From NCBI RefSeq assembly GCF_020536995.1, contig NW_026273359.1, forward strand, positions 65,001 through 129,000: 64,000 bases of DNA, read 5' to 3'. Positions within the stretch are counted from its first letter, which is position 1. Each line of letters starts with the position of its first letter. This stretch comes from Dreissena polymorpha. Lineage: Eukaryota > Mollusca > Bivalvia > Myida > Dreissenidae. A model generated the notes under the pieces. The model did no database searches. It saw only the letters and a list, made by a program, of their open reading frames with translations, and was not told where the DNA came from. This document shows positions 13,041 through 28,500 of the stretch, in pieces. The translations under genes and the position numbers were made by a program.

Positions 13041-13539
13041 CTACAAAACATAATATAACATCATTATTGGAGCGACACCTGCAAACAATGATCAAATGCC
13101 ACGTGCGGTCATTGCGCAGTCTGTTCAGAAACTACCCTGTCCGCAAATACGATCACACAACCTCGCCCGATTTTATAGCGGACAAGGTGGTTCTGACCAT
13201 AATGCGCGGGTGCAATCAGTATAATTGTTAAGCTCTTAAAAACGTAAGGTACCAAAACCTAAGGCAAGGATCGCGTTCATTTATTTTTAAGTTTAACACA
13301 ATTCCTAAACTTCTTAAAGTATTAAGTTTTGTTTTAGTCAAGTCTTACACAAATTAGTACACCTATAACCTGTTCACATTGCAACCGTCATGACTTTTAA
13401 TTTTTGTAATAGACATTCCTTGGCTGCAATTTTGAAAGTTCCGTGATCTAAACTGAAAGTACATTTACGTTAATTCAAGTTCTGTACATTTTAACTGAGA
13501 ACTAACCGTTGAGAAAGTAACAAATGCCTCGGTACTAAC

Positions 13540-13639
13540 CTCTGTTAGAGAAAATGAAGTAAACTCCCATAACGACAATGAATATGAGTAGGAACGAGAT
13601 GATTGCGTATTTCGAAAGGTTCTTGATAGCGCTCTGCAT
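13540..13639 (-). CDS. C1GALT1: C1GALT1-like exon 1: cytosolic tail and signal anchor
   Basis: The start ATG at 13,637-13,639 gives MQSAIKNLSKYAIISFLLIF and a single membrane segment, then a donor AGAG|GTTAGT. The reading frame stays open a little upstream of this ATG, but the tail length and membrane segment fit the family best from here. It ends in phase 1, which matches exon 2. Confidence 0.8.
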
Positions 13640-16359
<2,720 letters not shown>

Positions 16360-16540
16360 TTATTTGGACAAAAAGCGTCCGAGTGAAGGAGATCTGACGT
16401 ATCTGACATCGTCCAGATGTTTGGTGCTACGTAACGTGGTTACGTTGGCGTTGTTGCTAGGCACTGACGGCACGTGACCGAGTAACAGCAGTATATTGTC
16501 AACGGTATCACAGAGTTGGGTTTCGAACTTCTGCATTCGT
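16360..16540 (-). CDS. KCNH2: KCNH last exon: coiled coil and C terminus
   Basis: Acceptor TTGTTTTTCAG opens [20 protein letters not shown] with heptad-like spacing, continuing the coil of the previous exon (LNVLSIRMQKFE), and ends [11 protein letters not shown] and a stop at 16,360-16,362. ERG channels carry a short tetramerising coiled coil near the C terminus. Confidence 0.75.
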
Positions 16541-19500
16541 CTGAAAAACAACGTGTGTGGTATGAGGGGTTATAATATTTTATCAACAGCAAAACCGTTA
16601 TTATATTTAAACTCTAATGGATAAACAGTAAAGAACGTTTCCTTTGTTGTTGTACAGTTGTAGTTTTTTGCTTAGTTGAAGATACAATATGAATGTTATT
16701 GGAATTTGAAAGCAATATAAACGCAAATGTTCTGATGAATATTGTTAATATTCTCTTATTTATACATAATAAAATGCGACATATGTATATTTAGTATTTT
16801 GTTTCTAACAAATTACTTATATGACATCTATGAAACACAGGATTTAATTTATCACAGACTGATATTCACGTTGAAATCTTCAAACACAGCAGAGGGTGCA
16901 TGTAGAATCAGGTATACTTGTCAGAATGTAATTTCTTGGGTTTTTCAAAAATTACTTTTTTCGTGGACAAGTGAATTAATCGATTTCTGACTATGGAAAA
17001 AACGAAGGATTGCGTCGGTCATTTTTGGATGTGTTTGTGTTAAATTCGCGGATCGGTAATAAAAATGAAATCATCGAACGTCCCACCTATAATGATTTGA
17101 CAGCATGCTGACATGTGGAGACCCATATCTTAAAGCAATAATTTACAAACAGTTCACTTACATTGATAGAACATTCAGCTTCCGGTCAATATTATCCCAA
17201 TATTCTGATGTCATTTCCGGTTCCGGTTCCGGTGCACTCACACATCCGGTTTCGTCTAACACCGATATGACTGCTGAAAAAGATAAAAACATCAACGCGC
17301 TGACTTCAGTATATCAAATGTATAGCTTTAATCATTTTATTGATCCTCGGAATGGGAAAAATGGGCTTAAAATACATGTGTGTAAATTGGCATCCCAGAT
17401 TAGCCTGTGCAGTTCGCACACGCTTATCAGAGATGACACTTTTCGCTTGTATTGAATTTATTTCTTACAAAAATGCTCTCCTAAACGAAAATCAAGTTTA
17501 GTCGGAAAGTGTCGTTCCTGATTAGCCTGTGAAAACTGCACAGTGCTACGAATATGGGAGGACACTTAACGCAAATAAGCATTTAGCCCATTTTTACCAG
17601 AACGATACTCATTTAAATGATAGCGAAACCAGGAGATATCCTTACTTAAAACAAGAGAAAAATGTTATTTAACAAGGAGCATCATGCCCATAATTGATTG
17701 TAGACAACTTACGTGTAACCTTAATATCAATTAAAGGTAACAAGACTTGTGTGCCACGTTGTGAAAATCTGCGATAAAACTATCATAAAATTATATGATG
17801 AACGAAACAAATATGTCCGTTCAATCTGTTGAATGCCGAAAATTGACCTTTGACATATTTGTGCAACATTGACAATGGAGGTAGTCAGACGGGTTTTAGG
17901 AGGGACGCGGCTTGTCAAATTGTAAACATGGTTTGTAGGTTATTTTGGTGAAGTTATGATGAATGAACCGCTCACATTACGCACAATCTCTAACCAACAC
18001 ATGCAAACACATACAGCTCGAATTGTGTTAGTTTAATCGATCTTTCCACAAGCGTGTTCGATATATATTGTTAATTTCAACTTCATTAATTTCTATGAAA
18101 GGAAACCGCTGAAAGGAATTAATCAAGTCATCGCTGCAGTTATCTCCCTTATATGTTTTAGAAGACCAATACCTACATTTTAAGTCATACTAGATCTGGA
18201 AGATTTTCAAGTTTTTACTTTTTTTTTATTTTATAGAAATAAGGCATTTTTTACACAACTGTTTTTCATACTTTTAATTTGTAATATGCAGCCAAAAAGA
18301 GCATAACAAATGCAACAAAACAATTGATGGTATGAAGGACCAATACGATCGGTATGGTAATAACTCGGACCGCCCCCACTTAAAAATAAGTATCTTTTTT
18401 AGTGTAAAAAGTACATACTTGCTACAAAAATGTATCATGAATACAATCGACGATTTAAGAAACGTGTTTGACTGTGGCAATGTCCCTCGTTTTTTTTTAG
18501 ATTTCATGGGTAGCAAAAATAAGTTTCTTATAGAATGACCAATTCTTGTCTGACCAGATTAGTTGAGTGTGTTTTACCAAGCCGATTTAAAAATCGTAAT
18601 TCGTGTAAAAAAACTAAAAAGCTTAGTCTTAATAGTGACAAATGAGACGAATACACATGTCATACGTTCATACGTAGAAGTTGTAATAATCATGTTTAAG
18701 AAACGGACTGCCGGACGTACGGAAAAACACAGACAACCCGATGGACAGACATCAATGGTGAATTTAAATAGACTTTGGATGTTAAGTAGGATATATTGGT
18801 TGGAAACGTCTTTTGAGCAATATATTTTAATTACTAAGTAGTCATATAGGATTAAATCGATTGGGTAAATCAGGGCCGGTAAAAATGGCGAGAACTCGAC
18901 AGCAACATTTGTTTTCCAAATGGTGGTTTGACATGTAAAACGTTTGTATTTCCCATACCCGTGGTGTATTTTCTGCGCATGCGCGGAGGTGATGTCTGGT
19001 AGATCCGGAGTCTCGAGATATCGGCAGCAGTACACGAAGATGACGAGACTAAAAAATCAAGGTTAATGCTCTCAATAATAGCGTATATTTATAAAATAAA
19101 CATTAATATTCTTAGAATGAAAAGATTCAAGTAAATTACTGTTGCATTAAGTTGACGCCTCGAACAGCCTTGCAGTAGCTATTATTATTGCTTCAGCATT
19201 TACGGGAAACTGTGGAGCACGTGACAATTGTAAAAGACAAGAGACTGTCTTACTAAATTACAATTAGGACAGTTTTCTTTTTTAAATGCATTTCCGTTAA
19301 GTGTCGTCTCATATTAGCCCGTTCGGTCCGCTGGTATGTTGTTTCTTTGTTCAACTGTATTTTTTTCTTAGCGAAAACCCAGTTCAGACGATATGTGGAA
19401 TCTCTCAACTCTGTGTTGACTGCACAGGCTAATCCGTAGCGAAACTCTACGAAACATCATTAAACCCTATTTGCGTCGCGTTCTGAGAAAACGAGGCTTA

Positions 19501-22500
19501 ATGCATGTGCGTAAAGTGTCGTTCCAGATTAGACAGTGAAGTCCGCACAGGCTAATCAGGGACGACACTTTCCGCCTTAACTGGATTTTCGTGTAGAAGA
19601 GACTTCATTTAAACGAAACATACCATACAAGCGGAAAGTGTCGCCCCTGATTAGCATGTGCGGACTGCACAGTCTAATCTGGGATGACACTTTACGCACA
19701 TGCATTAAGCCCCGTTTACTCAGAACGCGTATCATTTTCCCAGAGCGGGGCTCGTAATATTGTTTGATATATAATAAGGGAGCTTCCCGAACCTTGCTTG
19801 CTTCTATCCACGAACTCTACGTCGATATCACTAGACGCTTGTTCGGGTGAAATTTCGATCGCCCGAGACGTTTGGTCGTCTGCCGGGTCAGACGAAGGAG
19901 ATGCCGTTTGCTGGCGCGCTTTTCTACGGAAGCCGTATCTACCTGTCGTGCGGTCTGGATAGTTCGACAAAAAATAAATACGGTTTAGTTTCCGGTAGTG
20001 GTATACACAATTAGAAAAAAAGGCGCACTCGTTTTCTGTGTTAGTTTGCCTAATAAGATATATTTCATAGATTGTGTTTATTAATGTACTACATTTGGTG
20101 GAGGGGATAATGTCATGAATAAACAATTTAGACATTTATATAAATAGGCGACTAAAAACAGAACATAAGTGTGAACAATAAATATAGACAAAGCGACACT
20201 TGGGAAAACAGTTAATACATCACGGGGTCATTTATTTTGTGGAAATTGATTCAACGCCATATAAATATGCCAGCACAAAAGACAAACACAAACAAAAAGC
20301 AAAAAAAATCATGGCATTTATTTAAGTATACAACACTCACCGGCGTCATAGACATGGCGTCTGCCTTTAGACTGCATGTGCGGTCGCTTCTTGCGGATAA
20401 ATTTGAGTGTTTCGTCGTCCATCTTCGTCTGCCGTTGGGTTTCCGTCAACACACCCTGTATGACCAAAATACTATTTTCTTTATTAAAGAACTACAAGTA
20501 CTATTTTCTGTATCCTGTTCTGGATCATATTGGAGTTTAATGAACTCAGATCAAAACACAGTTCTCATGAACTGATCATAACATATTTTCCATGAACTTC
20601 CGGGTATTACAAAATATAAATTAGGTATATGATTTGGGCTGTCAAACTCTTGAACATCCCCACTGAAAATATCGTCCTTACCTAAAGTGAGAAATAATCA
20701 CCATCATCATCATGATTATACAAGGCCTTTAGATTAATAACATACATGTGGTTTAATCAACAACTATTCCATATCAAACTGAAATCAAGAAGTATTCTCA
20801 GTCAAAGTGTCTCACCAAGTATTGCCATGACGTTGTTCTCCGTGACGATCTCGAGGGACCCTCGGGCGATGAAGTACAGGGCGGTGAGGATGTCCCCGGG
20901 ATGAATCAGCGTGTCCCCGGGAGGCGCATGTGTTGTCTTGAACTGCAGAGACAGCGCGCGAAGGCACCCTGCAATGGGCGCGATAAAGGATTTACGGTGT
21001 GCGTACAAGTGTAATATGTGCGAAGTAAAAAGTTATATGTGCACAAAAGTGTGTAAACAGTCCGTGCAAGCAGAATTTAAATGTTTGCGCGACAGTGTTC
21101 AATGTATGCGCAAGCGTTGTTCAGTTATCAAAAAGCTGTCAGTGCGCGAAATCGTTTCCAGTTTTCATTGAAGTATTCAATTGTGCGAAAAAGACTTAAA
21201 TGTGTGCGCGAAAGCGTTCAGTGTTTTAGAAGTGGTGTTCGTTGCGTCATCAAAAGTGTTTGATCTGCTTGCAAAAATGATAATGGAGGTAAACTTTGCT
21301 AGAATTTCTCACCAATAGGTTAAGTAACCTATGTGCAAAGTTTGTAACCCAAAAGGGAGATAATGGCTGCATGTTTTTGTAACCGACAGGGGAGGTTACC
21401 GCTCCAAGGCGTTTGTAACCGACAGGGGAAATAAATGTTGAGAGGAGTTTGTTATCAACAGGGTAAATAACCAATGCAACGTGCTTGCAACCGATAAAAG
21501 CGTTTACCGCTTCAAGGAGTATATAACCGGTATGGATGGTAACCGTTTCGAGTAAATTTAAATCGATAGCGCAGTCAACTTCTGCAGTTAGCGACATTTG
21601 ATAGGATAAGAAACCATTGGTTGGAGTGGGTAACCAATATGTGAAGAAACTATTTAATGACTTTGTAACTTATATGGCCGGAAACCATTCGGAAGAGTTA
21701 ATAAAAAGTGGAAGTTTTAAAGCGTTAAAGAGGGGTAACCGCTGCGGGAAGTTTGTAACCAAATATCGGAGGTAACCGCTAACCCTTGGGAATGTAAAAG
21801 TGGCTAGTTTGTTGAAATAAGTACGCTATGTATACCTGCCGAGGCTCTCTGGAAGGCGGGGCAGTTGTTAAGCAGGTTCCGGTTCAGATGGAGGCAGATA
21901 TCCGCCTGTAGACACTCCGGAAAACTCTTTAAAACCTGCACGAACAGATCCGCATTTTAGCCTTTTTTCGAAAAATTAATATTTTATTAAAATATATTTT
22001 CGGAATATTAACATGCTTACTAATTGTCCCGAGTAATGATACGTTTGCCATAAATTATGGACAGAAAGTATTTTAATCAACAAATCAAGATTTAAGCAAA
22101 GAAGACTCAACAATCTGCACAAGCAATTTTAAAAAATCTAATTTATTTTCCTAATCCTCAAAACAATGAACAATTTCAGAGATGAATGCGCCAAAACGGC
22201 CGACTTAGAACTAAAGAATATATTTGGGGAAAATTTAGAGGAGTTTATACCACGTCCGGCTATCAGGGTTGGACATCCACTGTTAGGAATTTAGAAAGTA
22301 CCGAGAGGGAGTATTCTTTCTTTTTTCAACATTCTTTCCTTCGTCAATTTTAATTAATGTATAGTTAAGTAAGTAAATATGATCTTCTTTTTATGTGATG
22401 CTTTAGTTTAATCAATAAATAAAAAGAAAAAGTCGTGCATATTGCGTTATTACCAAAAAATAGCAGTTTGCGTCCGTTATTTGTCGATGATTTTGTGTAA

Positions 22501-25500
22501 AATTATTAGATAGGTCAAAGAACAATATCTACAAAAATTATGCTTAAACAGTACCTCGAAGTGCGGATCATACAGAAACTTACAGCCAAGCAACATGGCA
22601 AAAATGGAGAACATCTTCTCGGCGTTGGTGTTAGGGGAGACGTTACCGAACCCTATACTGGTGAGGGAGGTGAACGTAAAGTACAGCGCCGTTATGTAGA
22701 ACGTCTTGACGCTGGGGCCGCTGTCCGTGACGTTAGCGACGTACGGCTCGTGGATGTTGGTCGCCAGCTTGTCTAGCCAACCTGCAAGCAACCGCAAATG
22801 TGAGAGCGACCGAAAAATGTTCACGGACAATAACTTAATGAGAGCAACCGCAAATGTTTACAAATTCTGCAAAGAACGAAATAAAAACGAACACAAATGT
22901 TCAAAAAGATTGAAGCAGTTAATAGCAAACTCACATTGTGTGACGTCGGAAGTATCGACGAGTAAAGCTCCAAACCCGCGTCTTATTGTAATGATAAAAC
23001 AAAATGCAACGTTAAAATGTCGTAAGATAATATATATCGATCTCTGAACTGAGCGCCGGAAGTACCTATTGCGGACTCCAGGTGCGGCCGCTCCCAGTAG
23101 GCGATGGCGTAGAAGATGCAGGCGAGCCAATGACCGACCAAGGTGAAGGTCACCATAAGGAGAAGCAGCACCGCCGCTCCGTATTCAGCGAACTGCTCGA
23201 TGCACCGGATGACGCGTAGCAGACGCAGAAGACGCGCCGTCTTAAGGATCCCCGCGATCGTCATCGTCTGAAATAGCGCGAGAGATCTTATTGGCTGTTG
23301 TACTTTGCTATCTGAAATTAACGACAGCAGTTTAAAAGTTTAAAAATAAGCACATCTGCAGTCACTTATATTAACAAGTGGGCATTGTAAGCAATGGAAA
23401 GGACGCACACATTGTTATGGGAAGTGATAAACAGTCAAACAGTCAAAACGTCGAACATTTGGAATACTGAATAAAAAAATTATTATGTTATTTTTATTAT
23501 TTGTATTAATATGTTTGACATTGATTAACATGTCGAAAATTTTTTACTAATTTAAATTGTTGTTGTTCAAACCAGAGTTATGTAAAATTAACTAAATTCG
23601 GTTCCCGATATAATGCTCGATATGTTTCCATGTATTAGAAGATCCTGATTTATATAATCATATTATACGGGCGTGTTTATATTTCGAAAAAAACATATTC
23701 CCGCCGAACAAACACTGTCTCTAACGGCTTGTCTGCAAACGGCAAATAATTGCGCTCACGTCTGCTCAGACTACTTAGGGAAATACGAAATTAATAATCG
23801 TCATCGTTATGCCTTCACGAAATATTTCCTTATTTACTGCTTACAATATATCATGCAGTCTTCACAGCCCATCGCTTCTACAATCAAACCTTGCACGCAT
23901 ACGTACGTACAAAGCGCGCGTATACGTCACGGGGCTGGCATACACATTGCCCTTGAGGGAAATCTGAACTTCAGTTGTTTTTAGGGGGAAATATCGATAC
24001 GAAATATACATATACAGGGTAACATATTAACACTCGCAGCGATTATAATAATAATCAACCATGCGTGTTCTCGTTAGAACACGGCCGTTAATCACGGGCG
24101 CCACCTCTTTTTGCGGTGCATTGCTAAATTAGCCAATGCTACTTCCAAGGTCGCGCTAATCACCGGATGTTTTAGAATGTCACAAATAATTATACAGAGT
24201 GAGTAGGTTTTTTCAACATATTTCTCATCATTTTTAAAAATCGAGCAATGTAATAAAATTTCAAAACATCCTCTCCTTAGCGCCACCTAGGAAGAAGCAT
24301 TGGTTCTTTTATTAATGCATCGCAAAAAGAGGTGGCGCCCGTGATTAATGGCCGAGTATAAGTCCCGTCTAGAGACGGGACATAATTGAAAGGCATACGC
24401 TCTCGTTGTTAAATACCCACGAATCAGGTCTTGTTTAACTGGTTATTTATTGAACAACAAACGACGCATCGAATATAATTAATGTTAGGTAAATCCATGT
24501 ACATTTTGTTCACAATTGTGCTTCTGGAAATTTGTGTCTCATGTGTATACCCTGGTAAAAGAACTCAGAACTCAGAACATATACTTAATTATGAATAATG
24601 TTGCCTGTACGCTATCAATAAATCATCATTCGCAGAACCGGTTGTCAAAATGACTGGAGCGAATAAGTTCAATGTTCAATTAATAACAAATCACCAGCAG
24701 CCGAACACGCTAGATATGGGTTTGCTCAGACCGCTGTTCGGCGGCACATCAAAGCGGGACGCTGTGAATGAAATTCCGACAAATAGTAAGGTTGCTCAAT
24801 ATCAAAATTCCCCAAAATGTAATTAATTAGCGCGGCGTTCATAATGGATAATACTAGTTGCCTACTAATGTAAAACATGTGTATTCTCCGTTCAACGCCT
24901 GCGTTGATATTCTCGATCGAATTGTGGTTAACATTATTGTTGCTGATTTGATAAATGGCAATTTCTTTATTATGGATAATACTAATTGCCTACTAATATA
25001 AAAATTGTGTATTTCCCGTTCAACGCCTACTATGATATTTTCGTTCGAGTTGTGGTTAACATTGTTGTCGAGCGATGAGTTGTCTGTTGACGTTGACTAC
25101 TAGTATATGTCTAATTTTGTGGTTTCATTTACAGAAAATCTGATATGCATTTTTATATCATGTTTTTTTTATACGAACCAGTTACAGTACACCCTCGAAA
25201 AATGAAATGTTTGTTTTCCAGTACTGTTCATGAATATTCGAATGGACTTTATTAAGTATAAAATGCATTTGTTTATTAATAACTCACCTTTATATGTTCA
25301 TTGCAATGTTCACATTTCTCCCCGTATCAATATAATGTAGTGTACACTTTACACATTAAGTCACTATAGCTGGCTAAGCCGCGTTGAAAACACATTTTGT
25401 TGTGTTTTTTTTAAATTTAGTTAAAAGCAATATTTAAGTAATTACTTTATTAATGTTTCCGTTGCTTATAATCCACATATTATAAATATGTTATTGGAAG

Positions 25501-28500
25501 TAATTAAACAGTTTTCTTTTCTTGTGTACAATACCTAACAATGCCTCAATGTTCCTACATTCTGATAAACATATACTGTTATTTAATAATGATCAACAAT
25601 TAAGCCGAGATGATTAAAAAGACACGCAATTATTAGGTTGCCCAAACTGCTTAATAATAGTGTGCAGCAAACGTTTTAAAGAACGCACAACTGTTGTGTT
25701 CATTATTTTATTGCTCGTTCATATTTTCAAGAAAGATTAATTAAGTTAGCCCTTTTATACAGTGTGTATAACACCTACAATTTAAATTATGATCAAACAT
25801 CTAAGATGAGGCATTTTATATAAAATCTGTGTAAACCCTTAAAAGTTACGCTCATTCCATATTTAGGTCACTTAACCCCAAACCGGAACTCCTGTTTGCA
25901 GGGTTACATGCAGTCAGTTTGATACTTGTCACACGTTGTTCAGTGCATGCTGCCTAGGATTTGTAAAGTACATTGCAAATGGCACGTTTTGGTATGAATT
26001 TGAAGGTATATTTGTAAGCAATAAGAAAACTAGCCATTTTGTGCTCTACTTTTTCTGTTGATGGTTCCCGGCTTTGAAAGTAGATCATACTATTTGAGCC
26101 CAAAGTGGTCGCCTCCACATGTGTCAAAACTGGTGTGCCTTTTCTAAGGTAAATATTTTGAGTTACAACACATAGAATTTGATGACATGCATTTCTTTTC
26201 AAAAGATTATGCATTTATCTTTCCAATGATGTATGATGATTTAGTGCTGAAACGCTTGGTCATGGTAAAAAAGTGATATCGAACTTCAACAACTATTTTA
26301 TATGTAATATAGAACGAAATTAATTGCGCATGCGTAACCTATGTACGACACGCTTTGTTTGTCGGAGAAAAATGGCGGCCAGATAAGCATTGCTGATGGG
26401 TGTGTGAAAACTCGCGATCTGATTGGCTCATTCTGGAGATTGTCTATACATCACAATTCTTTTCAGAACACAGCCGATGTATAACAATTAAATCAAATTC
26501 CCGACGTTCTCGATATACTACAATTGCATTCCGGTGATAGGCAATGTATCACGCTTGAATCCGGAGTGAATTCCTGAGATAGTAAATGCATAACGATTTA
26601 ATTACGGACTAAGTAGACGTATCACGTTATAATTTCGGATTGACGATGTATCACGATTGGTTGAATGGATAGAAAGACTTGAGCTTTGTCAAAAACGTGA
26701 ATAATACCGCGCGCTGATTTGGAAGCTATAATCAAGGTTAAATAACTCAGGATTTGTGTATGATTGGGCATGATAAAAGTGTATTTATATCCATATTTCA
26801 TTTGGATGACATATTAATAATCGCTTGAAAAATGTAAAAGTAATTTTCGTAACAAACATTTTGGACAAACCGACAGACGGGGTTACCCATACATATCCTC
26901 TCACTGCGGGGTGATAAATGCAATCAAGTTTTATGTTCAAATCACTGTACACAGTTCGTCTAATTTGCAGTCAATACGCCGTCTTGAGAATTACGTCCGG
27001 CTTACCGGCCACGCGCCAAGCGTTACCTCTTGGCAAGCGAAACGGACGTGGATGCGGCGGGCGGATTAGAGGTTGCAATCGTCTCGCCGAATATCAATTA
27101 GGGAATCTATTCACTAAACCGAGAGTCCAGAGATCTCTTGAGAAAGTGTGCGTGTACATACAAATTGGCGGCATTGTTTGGTATCATGTATTTCGTTGTC
27201 TGTGGAACGTTAATATATGAAGTACTATGAGGTAATATATGATATAATATATCAGATGACACGCAAAGTTATCATTTGTTTGTTAATACAGATATATTAA
27301 CAAACAAACAGACGGATGGACGGATTGACAGGCTAATAGCATCTTGCGTAGCAGTGTGGAACTTCACATTAATTTTTCGGTGTGAAACGTCATTCGCGTG
27401 AGCTTTGTGCGAAACACCATTTACGAAATATGTAACCATGTGTAAAAGCAGCATTTCAGTCACTAGGAGAAATTTGAAACAATTTCAATGACGTCACGTG
27501 TAGCTATGTGTTTAACGTCAATTACGTCACAAGCAGCTATGTGTAAAACGCCCTTTACGATGATAGTTGCTAGGTGTATAACTTCATTTTTTGTCTGTGT
27601 ATGCGAAGAAAACGTCACTTACGTCACTTGTGCCGGACCCAAAGAGCAGCAGATCGAAAGGAAGAGCGGCAATGGTGTCAATGACGAACCAGCCCTTGAG
27701 GTAGTTGATTGCTATACGCTTCTGATTCATCGCCACCTCGCCATTGTGAAGATACGAGGTCCGGAAGTTGATAAAAATGTCCGCTGCGGATATCAAGTGT
27801 TAAACGTTAAAACCATAAATCCACGTTTAAACATCGTCATTAGTTTTTTTCCGTTTCTATAAACGGACGACTTATATCCAATTGATCGGGGGGTAAATAT
27901 CAAAGTCGGTTAAAGATGAGTCTAGTATTATAATCTTACAATAATGCAATTCCTTGTCCTTTAATCTTTACTTTCTATCTTTGCCTTAGCCTCCAAATAT
28001 ACTGTATTTTTAGTAAAATAGCGCGATTTGTTTGCAGAATATATGAGCCGCGTTCTGTGGAAACAGGACTTAATTCTTGTTTTTATCCTGCCTATGTTGC
28101 AAACATTAAACTTATAAAGCCAGGTAGAATAAACAAGTTAATCACCGGCAGTCCCTCGCGTGATCGCGATCTACCGTTAGTACGTATTCCTACGCGCCGA
28201 TTTACACGTTCTAATATTTGACCTTTACACAAATATACATGCGAAGTTCCTGCGAAAAGCAGCGAAATGTTTTTTCAAAACAAAATGATAGTAAAAGTAA
28301 TTAATGTGTATCAAATTTAAGCAAACATATGGCAATGAAGTCATCAATGTCGCCTTTTAATTTATTTACTCATAACCTTTAATATACGGCGTTTCTTTAT
28401 ATAAATAGAAAGGTTACACTTCACAAATACACACTAATTTTCGGTAGGTCACAATCGCATCTATTTTTCAATGAAAACTCATTAAATCGCTAATCCTCAC

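Larger units (their letters stand above)
8168..13639 (-). pseudogene. C1GALT1: C1GALT1-like core 1 beta-1,3-galactosyltransferase, six exons, two lesions
   Basis: The family adds galactose from UDP-Gal to GalNAc-O-Ser/Thr in the Golgi, making core 1 (T antigen). Exons in order: 13,540-13,639, 12,951-13,040, 11,910-12,407, 10,902-11,008, 9,779-9,971, 8,168-8,359; every junction has GT-AG sites and matching phase. The start MQSAIKNLSK is followed by one hydrophobic segment (IISFLLIFIVVMGVYFIF), as in type II Golgi enzymes. The body has VFCWI, NATWAPRCNK, WFLKADDDTYV (metal-binding DXD at about residues 204-206), YMSDGAGYVFS, FEDLEVGRC and ECCSQLSVTWH. The implied length, about 393 residues, is near the usual 360-390. 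Two lesions: TAA at 12,166-12,168 (codon 144), and a frameshift in exon 5 near GCCGGTGTC, best explained by loss of one GT. YMSD replaces the usual YMSG. This is either a recent pseudogene or sequence error. Confidence 0.85.
17138..20065 (-). repeat. Segment A of an inverted segmental duplication (KCNH 3' part)
   Basis: Matches 42,690-45,830 in inverse orientation along its whole length, including three exons, the introns and two copies of the short palindromic repeat. This copy lies in the channel gene and its three exons are open. Confidence 0.85.

Noticed and set aside
26918-27220. 100-codon plus-strand frame inside the channel gene
   Set aside because: It has no recognisable motif, lies antisense in a long intron, and its length is within what chance gives in DNA of this size.
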